Positions 43,565 through 54,320 of a stretch of DNA of 64,000 bases are shown piece after piece. This DNA is from Phymatolithon calcareum. Its lineage: Eukaryota; Rhodophyta; Florideophyceae; Hapalidiales. Made by a program: the position numbers and the translations under genes. Below the pieces are notes generated by a model, which was given only the letters and a program-made list of their open reading frames with translations, ran no database searches and had not been told where the DNA came from. Location of the stretch: NCBI GenBank assembly GCA_977006965.1, contig OZ345378.1:1364001-1428000 (forward strand). Reading direction: 5' to 3'. Positions within the stretch are counted from its first letter, which is position 1, and every line of letters begins with the position of its first letter.

Positions 43565-44116
43565 ATGGGGAGATCCGGGAAAATTGAATCGAATGTGGGC
43601 TGGGAACAGATGCTCGCTCGGCTCCGCTTTGTCTTGAGCCAAATAGGAGAAGAAGTCACAAATCGGAATTGGCGTCTTCCGCTTCAACCATGGCCTCAGT
43701 TCTTTAAGCGCTTCACTTTACCGAAGAGCACGATGTCCGACTGGGGCGACCGTGTTGCCCTCAATTCTCACATTTATCAGACCAACTATTTAGCCATTCT
43801 TTCGGTTTTCCTTGGTTATTACACTCTGACCCATCCCTGGTCGATCTTGCTTCTATGCTTCATTGGAGCTGGATGGGTCTTTGCTCTCTCTTCAGCCCCC
43901 ATTTCGTTTCAGGGAAAGCGTGTAACTCCGAAGCAGCGCCTTCTATTCGCGTCCGTGGTTTCTTTCTTGCTCCTCGTTTTCTCTGGTACATTGTTCTCCT
44001 TCTCGCAGAACTTTTCGCTTGCGTCTGCGGTCGTTGTCTCGCACGCTTCTTTCAGACATACGGGCATGCGCAACAAAATTAAGGAGATAAGAGAACAAAT
44101 GTCGAACCAGTGGTAG
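43565..44116 (+). CDS. PRA1-family (prenylated Rab acceptor) membrane protein
   Basis: The 183-residue protein matches the PRA1 plan. There is a cytosolic N-terminus with a Pro/Trp-containing stretch (PWPQFFKRF), and then ALNSHIYQTNYLAILS, the N-x-x-x-Y-x-x-NY signature just before the first membrane segment. Hydrophobic segments lie at about 76-88, 91-110, 126-145 and 147-160. A short basic tail ends in MSNQW. PRA1 proteins sit in ER/Golgi/endosome membranes and bind prenylated Rab GTPases. It is intronless. Later Met codons (residues 16 and 57) are possible starts, but the conserved upstream Trp/Pro stretch favours an early one. Confidence 0.82.
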   Translation: MGRSGKIESNVGWEQMLARLRFVLSQIGEEVTNRNWRLPLQPWPQFFKRFTLPKSTMSDWGDRVALNSHIYQTNYLAILSVFLGYYTLTHPWSILLLCFIGAGWVFALSSAPISFQGKRVTPKQRLLFASVVSFLLLVFSGTLFSFSQNFSLASAVVVSHASFRHTGMRNKIKEIREQMSNQW

Positions 44117-44520
44117 AAAAGATTGCGGCAGGGGTGCCTTTTCTCCTCACTTCGAGAGCATGCACTTATAAACATAGTTTTGCTCTTCAAGCGAACTAGT
44201 ATGCTCTATTTGACGTTCCACATTCGGTTCGCAATTTCACTTTCGGGCTACTACTTCATCAGGAGCCCACATTCTGTTGCGCCGCGAACAAACAAGAAGA
44301 ATGTCATCTTCTCGAATATTATTCCATGACAAGTGTCTGGAAGGAGTGTGATGCGGAAACATCCGCAGCAGAGGACATCGTCGCGACCGTGCCCGACCGG
44401 TCCCAAAGGCGTTCAGTAATCACAGTTTTATCGACAGTATTCTTCATCGCAAACCTATTCCATACAAAAAACTCTCTTACTTCCATCGTATGCATTTGCT
44501 GTGTTTGTGCGCTGCAAATG
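44117..44520. other. No gene recognised
   Basis: The 3' flank of PRA1, leading into the segmental duplication. Nothing else was recognised. Confidence 0.4.
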
Positions 44521-45813
44521 GAATAAGCAATAGTGAAGGTCATGAAGCTCCCCTGCTTTTGTTCCAATGCTGAATGTAAAGGCTACGGATGTGCATGCAA
44601 CACGTCGAGCTGAGGGATGTGAGTTTACTTGATGATCTCTTTGTCTGTTTAGCACCTGAGAGGCTTATCATAGCGCTACGTTCCGTTGCCTACATTTCTA
44701 CTTCGTGTTCTTGGGGCATATCTCCTGGATTGCGTCGACAGCGCTTTGCAACCTGTTTCTTCTTCCTCTGAAAAGGATTTTTTAGACCGGAGGATTGACA
44801 TCTCTTTTAGGGCACGATCGAGTGTGCTGTCTTCTGATCTCTTCTTCTCTTGATGGGGGCCTGAGCTTCGCTTTCTTGAGACGGAGGAAGGGTGGGAGTT
44901 CGTTTCGCATGGGATGGGGAGGGCGTCTGCTTCACTGCCTAGAGCTGAAATGGCATGAAACTCAAAGATTTGTGCAGATTTCTTGTACCTCGTCAGTGCA
45001 ACAGTGGGCTTGAGACAGTTTGAAAAGTATTTCACAGAAAATCCATATCAATTGGTCGAATATGTTTGCCCTTTCTAATAGTCTTTTCTGAGCCTGGGCA
45101 GCTCTGCTTTCAATATCGTGAAAACGGTTCACTGCTTCTACACAATCATCCTGACGCTCTGTAGGCTCCTCACGTTTGACACCTTCCACTGCTGCACAAA
45201 CCACGTACATAATGTGACGACAATACTTGCATGATTCCCTAGAATAGGTTTGAGGCACGCCCAAAGAGTGCTTGCTGAATATATGACCTTTCGAAATTCT
45301 GAAAGTCTTGTTGTGGTCAGACGTTTTTTCGCCATGTCTGCCGAAGTACTGATAGACATGATAGACTTGTCACAGACTGAGATACACTGTGAAAGATTTT
45401 CAATTTCTTCATAGACCATCAATTGCCGAAGCTACGAGCGATATAGCTTCGGCAATTGATTTCTTGCACTTTTTCAGCTTTCTCTCTCTGACCTTTAAGA
45501 TAGACTTTTTAGTCCTATAGCATCCCCGCATGGTGTCACGTTGTTCTCCCGGAGCGGTAATTGCATAGTAGACAATCTTCTTCGCATGATTGTACGTACC
45601 AATAGCATCATATTCAGTCCTTTTGGCAGTCCTGAGACATTTTTCGATGCGTTCTCTCTTCCTGAAGTACTCCTCCATTTCGTGACCAATTCCTTGATTT
45701 GATACACTCGCCATGGCACTGAGTGTAGGAGCCTGCATACCGTTCGAAGAGAGCTCATTGTTTCCGTAGACGAGACAGAAACGTGGTGTATCATCGACCG
45801 AGGAGTACCTCAA
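44521..45813 (-). pseudogene. Broken paralogue of the 271-residue helical protein
   Basis: This is a second copy of the gene at 53505-54320, in the same orientation. The 5' two-thirds (45409-45813) runs from GNNELSSNGMQ to KLKKCKKSIAEAISL, then ends at a stop inside the 45418-45460 palindrome. The remainder continues in other frames (EIENLSQCISVCDKSIMSI; later EEPTERQDDCVEAVNRFHDI). About 300 bp of unrelated DNA is inserted into the 3' flank between about 44635 and 44940, where the other copy is continuous. Homology at the 5' end stops at about 45790, exactly where a reverse-transcriptase fragment begins. Copies differ at about 40 percent of residues, so the duplication is old. Confidence 0.75.
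45418..45460. repeat. 17-bp-arm palindrome that breaks the paralogue
   Basis: Arms 45418-45434 and 45444-45460 are exact reverse complements around nine bases. The intact copy has only a rough quasi-palindrome at the same site (about 53938-53983) and is two bases longer there. Confidence 0.9.
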
Positions 45814-46575
45814 GGTTCCCCGCTTACTCCGTGCCTATACAATATATTCATGGACACATTCGCAGAAGCCGTCTCCAAGACAGACAGGAACGTCTCAGAA
45901 AGCCCAGTGCAATTGTTCGCAGATGATGTTCAGCTTCAAGCGAAGACAGGACGAGGAATGCAGAAACTTCTTGATATAGCGACCAGTTGGGCAAGCGAAA
46001 ATGACATGAAATGGAACACAAAACCAGAAAAAAGCGAAGATCTTAAGTACAAAGGGCTTCAGAAGCACACGTTTTACTTGGCGGGACGAGAACTATATCA
46101 AGGCTGGAGACTCTCGTATCTTGCGGTAAGCATGAATAACAAGGGTGTTACGGATGACACGGCCATAGCAAGAGTTCGAAATGCTGCAGGATGCATACGT
46201 AAGCTTCGGGAGCTTGGAGTGAATGTTCGAGGATTCAAACCGGAGACATGCATCAGGATCTTTAAGTTGCTAATTATCCCGAAATGGGAGTATGCGTTAC
46301 ACGTTACTCCGATGACAAATCGATTGCTCTCGGCAATCGAGTCGGCAGAGGGCTTGTTCTACAAGAATGTTTTCGGAAAGTATGCCGAACACTGCCGGGA
46401 CCGAATGCGAGTTCTGTGCCGACTGGGACCACCAAAGATGAGGAGACGTCATTAAGCAGAAAGGTTTGCATTAAGCCTGGTAAGACACAAAAAGCGCCTT
46501 GAAGAAACAGAAGAGTACTTTGGAAGAGATGAGGACGTAAAGGAAGCAATGAAGGATATTGAATATCTCAAGATG
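45790..46575 (+). mobile_element. Non-LTR reverse transcriptase fragment (family B) with intact FADD
   Basis: The frame starts with RGVPQGSPLTPCLYNIFMD (motif B), then QLFADDVQLQAKT (motif C, both catalytic Asp present), then YLAVSMNNKGVTDD (motif E region), and post-RT sequence homologous to 60961-61300 (KLLIIPKWEYALHVTP against KAFIRPVYEYAAHITP). A stop and frame change follow at 46453, after which RHKKRLEETEEYFGRDED continues. Motif A and everything upstream are missing: the fragment begins abruptly at the edge of the duplicated gene. Confidence 0.75.
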
Positions 46576-46634
46576 TATGAAGACTTGCGACAAGCCCTTC
46601 GATGTGCGATCGTACCTCTCTGCTTTTAGTAACA

Positions 46635-46680
46635 CTACCTCCAACGGAAACGAGCAGCTGCTCGTTTCCGTTGGAGGTAG
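46635..46680. repeat. Perfect 23-bp-arm palindrome at the Fanzor 3' end
   Basis: Arms 46635-46657 and 46658-46680 are exact reverse complements with no loop. The right arm (in + coordinates) is the last coding stretch of the Fanzor frame, and the palindrome itself supplies the terminal TAG. Confidence 0.93.
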
Positions 46681-49600
46681 AGCGGACGGGGTAGCCCGAA
46701 CAGTTGCTTAGCTCCACAAACGGCGATATTGGCGACTCCATTCGCATCGCGGTCAACGCAACTCACCAAGCAGTATCTCTCGCCCGTCTCGTTATTAACC
46801 CCGCCTCGTCAGCTTCTCGGGCAGCGAAGCATACACGAACCAATCTGCTGTAGCTTTTCTCCACAACCGCAACAGCATTTTGACGTATTGTACTCGTCCA
46901 TTAGAACGACGGGAGCAATCAGGCCAATGGACCACAGCAGCGCCTTGTGCGGACAAGGACCGCGTCTTCCGTGACTAAATGTTTCTTGTCCGAAAAACAC
47001 GGCCCTTGGTTTCTCCTTGTGCTTCTTCCAATCTTGCTTGCGCTTCTTGCTTCTCTTTTTCAACTCGTTCTTCTCTTGATAATGCATACGTGATAAGTCT
47101 TGTTCATGCTCAGGTTTCTTGCCGAAGACCGCTGTCGATGCAATATGATGCTTTACTCGCTGTCTCGCTCTAAAGCGAGAAAATCGCTCGGATCTTCTCT
47201 GTATGGAGCAAAGTTCGCGAACCATTACAGATAGGGTGTCGTACTCGACATTCGCATATGCGGCACTCCCTCCAGGGTGCTTGAGAGATACTCAATCAAA
47301 CTCCAGCAGCGCTTCGATATACACTTGCGACTGAGTTCTTCGCTTCTGCTCATACTTTTCCGCATGCAATGCTAGGCCTTCATGTCGTTATCAGACTGCC
47401 GGAAAAGAGTCGCAATCCTTGACACGGAGTTTGCCACCTTCTCGTGCACCTTGGCTGGTTCCGGCAGGAAGAATGACATCCGCGCGTGCTGTTGTAAAGA
47501 TTTCAACCTGCCCCGGGTCCAATCCAATTAGTTCGAAATTGGGGAGACTCTTGTTCTCAGGAATTGGAATAGACTCTTTGAACACGCCTGCCGTGTCGCG
47601 AGGAATCCTCGTCGCATCGAACAGCCCGTTGATCTTGGTATAGCCTTCATGGACAAGCTGTTGAACACCGGGAGCAATTGCTCTATGCCTGATTCCAGCG
47701 TCCTCAAACTTATCCACAGCCGTTGTAAGTAGCACTTTGACTTGCAGGCCATCCGTCTTTATACTATTGACGAGATAGGGAATAGGCGTGTCCGAATCTT
47801 GGACCTTAGCGTCGTACTGCTCGGATGTCAAATTAATGTCGCCAACCCACTTGTATTTCTTGCACAAGTGAATACCCATCTGAATTTTGTTCGGTAGACG
47901 TAGCATCTTTCGCTTTTCGTGCCGGGAATCTGGAATATTCGCATCGTGCACGGGATGGAAGCCACTTGGTCGAGCAATGCGTTGTCGGGTGTGAAAGTCG
48001 AACACGGCCGCATAATATATACTCCTCTCTGACGGGTTGGTGATGGGAGCTTCATGGTGACCAGAGATATCTTGGTTGAAGCGCTTGACTAGCTCACAGA
48101 AACCGTGTTCGTCGTACGTGACAAACGCTGATTGGAGTTTGAACACTGGTAAGAGAGTGAAAGAATCTGGAACGGTCTCAACACCTGGCTGCACCATTCG
48201 ATCCCATTCCGCTTTTTGAGCTCGCTTAACGTCAGAAATGAGCTTCAGGGCATCCTCTCGCGTCATTTTTGCATTTGACATCAGCCAAGAGGGTATTTGA
48301 ACGTGATTTAGCAGATGCTTTTGCCTTCTGAAGCCCTCCTTGGATTTCGAAAGCCTGATCGCCGGCTGAAAAGCATTGACGTGCACGCGCAAAGCGGCTT
48401 TTAAATCTCGTATTGGTGCGTCTGTTTGGCGTATTCCACTGAGAATAACAAGGACCTTGTTCATATTACTACTCACTCGGTACTAGAAGAGTTCTGTTCC
48501 TTTCTCAGGATTCTGCACCCTCTTCGGAGCCTTCTCCAGTTCATCAGGCGTTAGCGGCTGCCGGAGAGGAGCAAACTGTTCTTGGTACTATTCGAAAACG
48601 TTCATGACACCGTCTTTCCAGTTTGACAAGGCGCCCCCGCTCTCTGTCACAAAATTCTTCAATGCTTGACTCGCCATGAGGTTCCGAATCATGCGAGAAA
48701 GCGTAGAATAGAACTTTGGCCATGAAATCGAGGTTCTTGAGAAACACGGTGCGATGAGAAGAATGGAGGGGAACAATGTCATTCCAAAGTGCAATTTCGA
48801 GTCTGCAAGTCAGGTGCTCCGTTGCACGGGACCAGAAATTCCCAGACATCACTTGATTAATTGAGACCATGAGTTTCTGGCACATAGCGATCGTGCCCGG
48901 TCTGGAAACTCTTTGACAACATCTTGTATATCTTCCGGCCACGGATGATCGACGAGGTACTGGGAGAGGTGAGGGTCTGTGATTATCCCCGTTTTTGGGT
49001 GGAAATCCGAACCTGAGAACCCGGTGAAGAGTTGGGCGAGAAATTTGTCGGAAAAGATGTTGGGATTCTTCGGGTTATGGTCTGCAAGGCAGTTTAAATT
49101 CTCCAAACAAAGCCGTCGCAGAATCCCTAGAGCACGGGCATCATTAGTGATCCGATCTAGTATTACATCACGTGCTGTTTCCCCCAGATCCCTGCGGATC
49201 GTAGCATCGACTGACGTAGTAATCGTCCTGCCTCGAATATTGTGCTTTCTTCGTCTTGCTTTGGCGAATTTCTTGAGTTGTTTAGAAGTCCGAAATTTGA
49301 CCTTGACAGAGTCTTCAGGGTCTGTAGGGTGATAATCACCCTGGCTTTCGTCGACCTGCTTCTTTCGTTTCTTGCGGCTCGGTGCAGGTGCCAGATAATG
49401 AACTGCGGTGTTGCTCCTCTTCCGTTTTGGGTTTTCCTTCGAATCTGGACGGCGCGCACCACTCCACTGCCCAGATACGAAATCACTGTCGTCATCGTCA
49501 TCGTCATCCTGAATAATTCACGGATTCAGATTGTGCTTGGCGCCGCGGAAGGTAACGGTGTCGTCCGACGGTGTGCGCCTGGAGAAAGCGGTTCGAAGTC

Positions 49601-49729
49601 TTCGCGGTATGTGGTTGTAATTGCCCTACGGTGCGGTTTGAAGGTCTCATCCTCGCTGAGCCCATGCTTGCGGGTATGAAGCGTATCGGTACAGCCGCAA
49701 CTGTACGTCAGCGGACAGTTTCGGTTCAC
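46635..49729 (-). pseudogene. Fanzor (eukaryotic TnpB homologue) relic
   Basis: The minus strand carries the remains of a roughly 1000-residue Fanzor protein. N-terminal part (about 49163-49729): disordered, acidic, with KENPKRKRSN and SRKKRKKQ nuclear-signal-like stretches, then KVKFRTSKQLKKFAKARRRK. Middle (48544-49106): helical, two frames. C-terminal half (46635-48476): one frame, with SIKTDGLQVKVLL before RuvC-I GLDPG (47511-47525), then FFGQETFSHGRRGPCPHK, DEYNTSK (46878-46898), a Cys-rich zinc ribbon, and RuvC-III DRDANGVANIA (46722-46754). Fanzors are RNA-guided DNA endonucleases carried by eukaryotic transposons. Lesions: stops at 49518, 48483, 47388-47393, 47292 and 46809, with frame changes near 48590 and 48890. 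The catalytic Asp residues of RuvC-I and III remain. No partner transposase was recognised nearby. Confidence 0.82.
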
Positions 49730-51279
49730 GATTCCATCTCATCTGTACGATTAAAAGGGGCGGTAGACGTATCAAAAGCGCATAAGATTGTGGACGCATG
49801 ACACTTCTGAGAATAAATTTGTCTTCCGACGTACAGTAGTCCGCAATCAAATCCCTTAGTGTCGCGCCCACTATTATGTCGCTGTCCGGTCGCTATTTCC
49901 TCTCGGGACTGTACGCCGCACAGCTTGGATCGCCATACTCATGCTGCTCGTAGTATATGATCTGTTGGACCATATGGCCACGCTTTCGTGTGCAAGCAAA
50001 TGAACAGAAATATAATTGCGAAAACACTACGATAGAAGTGTCGCGCGATCTTTTCTATGGATCGTGTTAGTACTTCATGGTCCTTATTGTGCGCTGCGTC
50101 CACCGTTCTCAACGTTCCCCATACTGCAGTAGTTCTTGGCGTTCTCTCCGCATCGTGCTGTACTGTGCGACGCCATTGCACTTGGTTCGGGACGAATAAT
50201 TTATGTATCTGCTGAAAAGAGCAGCCAGTTCGAAAGCCCCCAAAGGTAAATAGGCTCTGTTTTGACTGACGTTCAGGCGTGTGGTATTCGTACACTACAT
50301 TGTTTCTTTTCAGACAATCCAGTGCACAAATAATTTTAAGTCGAACATAAAAAATGATCTGTTGTAGGCCTATCCGACAGTCCAAACAGTCTTTCAAAAA
50401 GAAAAATGCAAAGTGCAGCACGCGTCCTGTCCGTCGCGCACCAGAAACCCTCAGTTGGCCGAAATTTTTTTATTGTATTCTGCATTTCCCCCAAGTGAGT
50501 TTAGCAGATCTTAAACAACTCTGCGCTACTTTCTGGATTTATACTTTCATTGATAAGATTAGGAGGGCAATACTGTTGTTCAGTTACAGCTGTTCTTCCA
50601 AGTTGCTCGTAATGTGCACACGACTCTTCCATTTTCTCTCAACGCAAAATCTCAGTCGAGCAACCCACTGCATTTTTCCGAGTTGTAATGAAAACATAAA
50701 AGTTCTGGTTGGACAGACGGGAGCAATAGCAGTGCCAAGATCGATATTAATAGTACTCATGAGCAGAAACCCCTCTTTTCGCAGGGAGTGTATGGTCAGC
50801 TCGATGGCGCTTCCTTGGGCAGCAAAACAGGTTTCTAACTGGTAAGTCGAGTGGACGCGCATTTATGAAGTTGCCAGACAGCGGACAGGACCAGTGAGCC
50901 AATAGCATGTATGCCTCCTTCTCGACCTGCTGCAAGTATTACGATGTGAGACCACCTGAGTCCTTGTTTTCCCTTGGTCGCTGCTCTTTTTTCTCTTGAA
51001 TGGAGAAGATCATAGCCAGCTCCGGTACCTTAGCTTCTGTCTTTCCAGACAACTCTCATATTCACTATGTCTTGGTTATGTTCTCCATCGACTGGCGTTG
51101 TATAGGATGATGAGTTTCGTCCGTGGGATATTCAGGTAATGCATAGATAAAGGTTGCTGTCAGTTGGCACATGCCACGTTGTGTAGAATGTAACGTTTAC
51201 AGCTAAATAGCCATGAATTTTGCTGTTCATAGCCTCCTTGACAACTTCTGCTATTTTCTTTCCTTCTTTCTTTAATGCA
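49730..51279. other. No gene recognised; LINE 3' scrap
   Basis: A minus-strand frame of 160 codons at 49939-50421 has no recognisable domain. The sequence tttcccccaagtgagtttag near 50485-50505 is the 3' end of the family A LINE seen at 15350. The left part may include the 5' end of the Fanzor-carrying element. Confidence 0.4.
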
Positions 51280-52790
51280 GACGTTACGTCCCACTAGAAC
51301 TTACCCTAGAGCAAGTTCTCATTGTTCAGATATTGGAGTATCAGGCACAGAACTGCGCGGTTGAGATGCCTGAGATTTCTTTTCAGCTCCTTTGTAGAGA
51401 AAATCAGTTTTAGCGAAGTACTTTAGGCCCGGTGCTGTGGTTGAGCTCGTTGTGCTCCAACGCACACTACGGTGCATGAAGATGGACCAAGAAACAGAAT
51501 ATGAATGCGAACGACTCACTCGAGCCCTCGCAGGGAGAGAAATTCGGATTAAGGAGATATTAGGAGGCTAGTAGAGAGATGAATGTGGAAGACAGCGAGA
51601 AGCTGCCCTGTTAATCAAATTGAGGTTTTGGGAGCTTTTAAAATAAATCAACATATAGCGCCCCCTATTGGAGTATCTCTACGGGTCTCTCCTTGCACAA
51701 ATTTTGTACTGTTTTTCCACGCACTCTTTCGATGAATTGCCATCGAGATGCAACCCGACCAAAACAGCGCATAATTAGGTGTTCCACTGTCTCTGTGACG
51801 TGATGCGGGCACATCTTGCATACTGGGTCGTGGAATAGCGGTTCATCCTTGCTATGTTCGTGTTGAAAGCATGCAACAATAGGGCAGCAATTCACTATGA
51901 GCTCGTGCAGTACCACCACTGCACGTCTCTGCGAGATGTACAGATCTTTCGGAAGCGAAGGTAGGGTCACTGGTTTGCTTCTACAGGGCGGTTTGATAAT
52001 GGATCGTGCCGCTTCAAAAGCGAGAGGTATCGCTTTATGCAACATCACAATCGATTCCAAAATTCCCCACTGCGCGAGCTCATCAGCGCCCTCATTCTTC
52101 GCGACGCCACTGTGACTCGGTATTCAAACACACTCTATGTGAACCTCGCGCGAAAATAACCGTTCCATAAAATTCCATAGATTCCGGACCATGTCACCAA
52201 ACATCCACGGTTGCCCGTTGAGCGCGTCGAGGCAGCTACGGCTCTCAGTGAACCATCTGATGGTTCTGCCGCGGGAAAGATGTAGGGTTGACATTGCTTG
52301 AAACGCATGTATGGCGGCAAATGTCTCCGTGTCGAATGAATAGTCAACAGCCCAGCGATTTGCAATGCTTCCACAACAGTTTCTTCGCCTCGCAAAATCA
52401 GAATCCCAGCTCTGCCGACCTGGAATGGGATTGTACGATACATGTCGAGTGTGTCACCGTCTTCGTCGCACACGATAACGCGTTGTTTCAAGGCGGTTGG
52501 GGTCGTTGAGTATGCATGCTCGTCTCCGTCGTCGTAGGCCAAGAGGATGTGGGGTTTTCTCGCCCTTTGCCATTGTGGATTCTGAGCGCGGCGACAACCA
52601 TCGCGGAGGGTCGCAGGTTCACCAGAATAGATGTACTCCGGGTGCCTTCGGCCGCGGTGATTGTTTGTCGGGAGAGGACTGTCGCTGCTGCTGCGCCCCC
52701 AGTTGGTCTTATAATCCGCAAAATTGAGCAAATTGCAGGACAATACGACCTTTTCCCAGTTTTTGGCGACTTGAAATTTCTTGGATCTGA
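51280..52790 (-). mobile_element. Non-LTR element with RNase H domain, 3' part
   Basis: Read on the minus strand: an RNase H domain whose frames are broken (WFTESRSCLDALNG, then IPSHSGVAKNEGADELA near 52075-52123), next EAARSIIKPP and the terminal zinc motif CKMCPHHVTETVEHLIMRC, and RERPVEIL-type ending. The tail after the stop reads gcattaaagaaagaaggaaag at 51270. A stop (TGA) precedes IPSHSG and at least one frame change lies near 52250. The 323-bp insertion at 51343-51665 splits its 3' UTR. Upstream reverse transcriptase is missing. Confidence 0.75.
51343..51665 (+). mobile_element. 323-bp nested insertion with 12-bp target-site duplication
   Basis: The bases tattggagtatc occur at 51331-51342 and again at 51666-51677, flanking sequence absent from the related element at 21862. 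The insert has a short + frame (about 51412-51570) ending in EYECERLTRALAGREIRIKE and stop, then aaataaatc (a poly(A)-type signal) about 20 nt from the right end. This fits a 5'-truncated retrocopy of a cellular mRNA, or a SINE, placed by LINE machinery. The source gene is not recognised. Confidence 0.7.
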
Positions 52791-53250
52791 CCCCTGAGCA
52801 AAGTAAAAATTTAGCTCTGCATTCGACCCTTTTGAACGTCTCCTTTTCCAGCGTAGTAACTACGAAGAAAGAGTACAGTTCCTTTTTCTCTTCCCATCGC
52901 TGCGGAGAAATAAATCACAAACTTATCGCGACTCTTCAATCAGGTATTCTACTCTGAGCAATATTTTTCCGTTCGATAGCTTGAGACCGCTAAATTCTCT
53001 CTTGTACAGTCGCAGACAACGCTGCATTCATCGAGCATGAAGCGGTTTCTGCGTAGGTTTCTGGTCACATGATAAGGCTACTATCAGTGGAAGAGACTAA
53101 TAGCATTATTCACCACTTTGTGAAGTATGCTGCCTTGTTCAGAAAATGGCACGCGTGCAGTGATGAACATCAGTGAGGTCCTGCTTTGTACATCTTGATT
53201 TCAGTAGCATGGATGATATCATGTACTCGTTTAGAGAAAGACGCTTTCTA
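52791..53250. other. No gene recognised
   Basis: Sequence between the RNase H element and the segmental duplication. Nothing recognised. Confidence 0.4.
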
Positions 53251-53504
53251 CGGGAGTTCCCACATCTGTCACTATGCTGCGAAATGGATAAAGCCATGAT
53301 TACGGTCATGAAGCTCATCTGATTTTGATCCAGTATTGAATGCAAAAAGGCTCCGGCCACGTATGGAACAAGTCGAGCTATTCCAAGTTACGCCAGTTAA
53401 AGCAGTTCGTAAAGGCTTGCCAAATGTGTAAAATTGAAATGCATGGAACTCAGAGATTTATGCAGGCTAGTGCAAAAGTGTACACTCCGACAAAACTATT
53501 CTCG

Positions 53505-54320
53505 TCAACTAACCATTTCTTGTAGCTCGTCAGTGTCATAGTGTGCTTGAGACAGTAAGAAAATTATTTCTCGGAGAAGCCTTATCAATTGGTCGGATTT
53601 GTCTGCCCTTTCTTGTAGTCTTTTCTGAGCCAGGGCAGTTCTGCCTCTAATATCGTGAAAACGATTCACTGCTTCTAAGCAACAATCCTGACGCTCTCTA
53701 GGCTCCTCACGTTTGACACCTTCCACTGCTGAACAAAGCAAGGAAAACGCTGCGACGGCAATACTTGAAGGATTACTTAGAATGTGTTTGCGGCGCGCCC
53801 AAAGAGTGCTTCCTAAAAGCACGATCTTCCCAAATACTGAAAGTTTTTTCGCCATGTCCGCCACAACATTGATAGTCGTGATAGATTTGTCACAGGTTGA
53901 CATGCATTGTGTAAGATTTTCAATTTCTTTGTAGACCGACGCATTCGACTTATTCAGGAGTGATATAGTATGGGCAATTGATTTCTTGCACTTTTTCAGC
54001 TTTCTCTTTCTGACTTTTAAGTCAGGCTTTTTGATCCTATTGCATCCCCGTAAGGTGCCACATTGATCTTCAAGAGAGGCAATTGCGCAGTGGACAATCT
54101 TCTTTGCACGAATGTGCATACCAGTAGCATCGTTTTCAGTCCTTTTCGCAGCCCTGAGAGATTTTTCGATAAGCTTTCTCTTCCAGTAGTGCTCATTCAT
54201 TTTGTGAGCAATTCCTTGGCTTGATATGCTCCTCATGACACGGTCAAAGTCAACAAGTGGAGTCTGCATGTCATTCGAAGAGAGCTCATTGTTTCCGCAA
54301 ATACTGGGCAGGTTAGGCAT
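53505..54320 (-). CDS. Helical protein of unknown function (intact paralogue)
   Basis: This intact 271-residue frame is the sister of the broken copy at 44521-45813. The N-terminal half is very basic with RKRKLKKCKKS. About residues 125-150 form a helix (KEIENLTQCMSTCDKSITTI). Residues 160-200 include an uncharged stretch, SSIAVAAFSLLCSAV, long enough to be one membrane segment. The C-terminal part (REERQDCCLEAVNRFHDI-like, then QKRLQERADKSDQLIRLLREI) is a coiled coil. The conserved order of helix, hydrophobic patch and coiled coil between two diverged copies suggests past selection. No family is recognised. The start may be later, since the first residues (before GNNELSSN) lie beyond the duplication edge. 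Confidence 0.6.
   Translation of the reverse strand: MPNLPSICGNNELSSNDMQTPLVDFDRVMRSISSQGIAHKMNEHYWKRKLIEKSLRAAKRTENDATGMHIRAKKIVHCAIASLEDQCGTLRGCNRIKKPDLKVRKRKLKKCKKSIAHTISLLNKSNASVYKEIENLTQCMSTCDKSITTINVVADMAKKLSVFGKIVLLGSTLWARRKHILSNPSSIAVAAFSLLCSAVEGVKREEPRERQDCCLEAVNRFHDIRGRTALAQKRLQERADKSDQLIRLLREIIFLLSQAHYDTDELQEMVS

Noticed and set aside
43240-43659. 139-codon minus-strand frame overlapping PRA1
   Set aside because: No domain; overlaps the conserved PRA1 N-terminus on the other strand.
49939-50421. 160-codon minus-strand frame, possible transposase partner of the Fanzor
   Set aside because: No catalytic motif or recognisable transposase block; cannot be supported.
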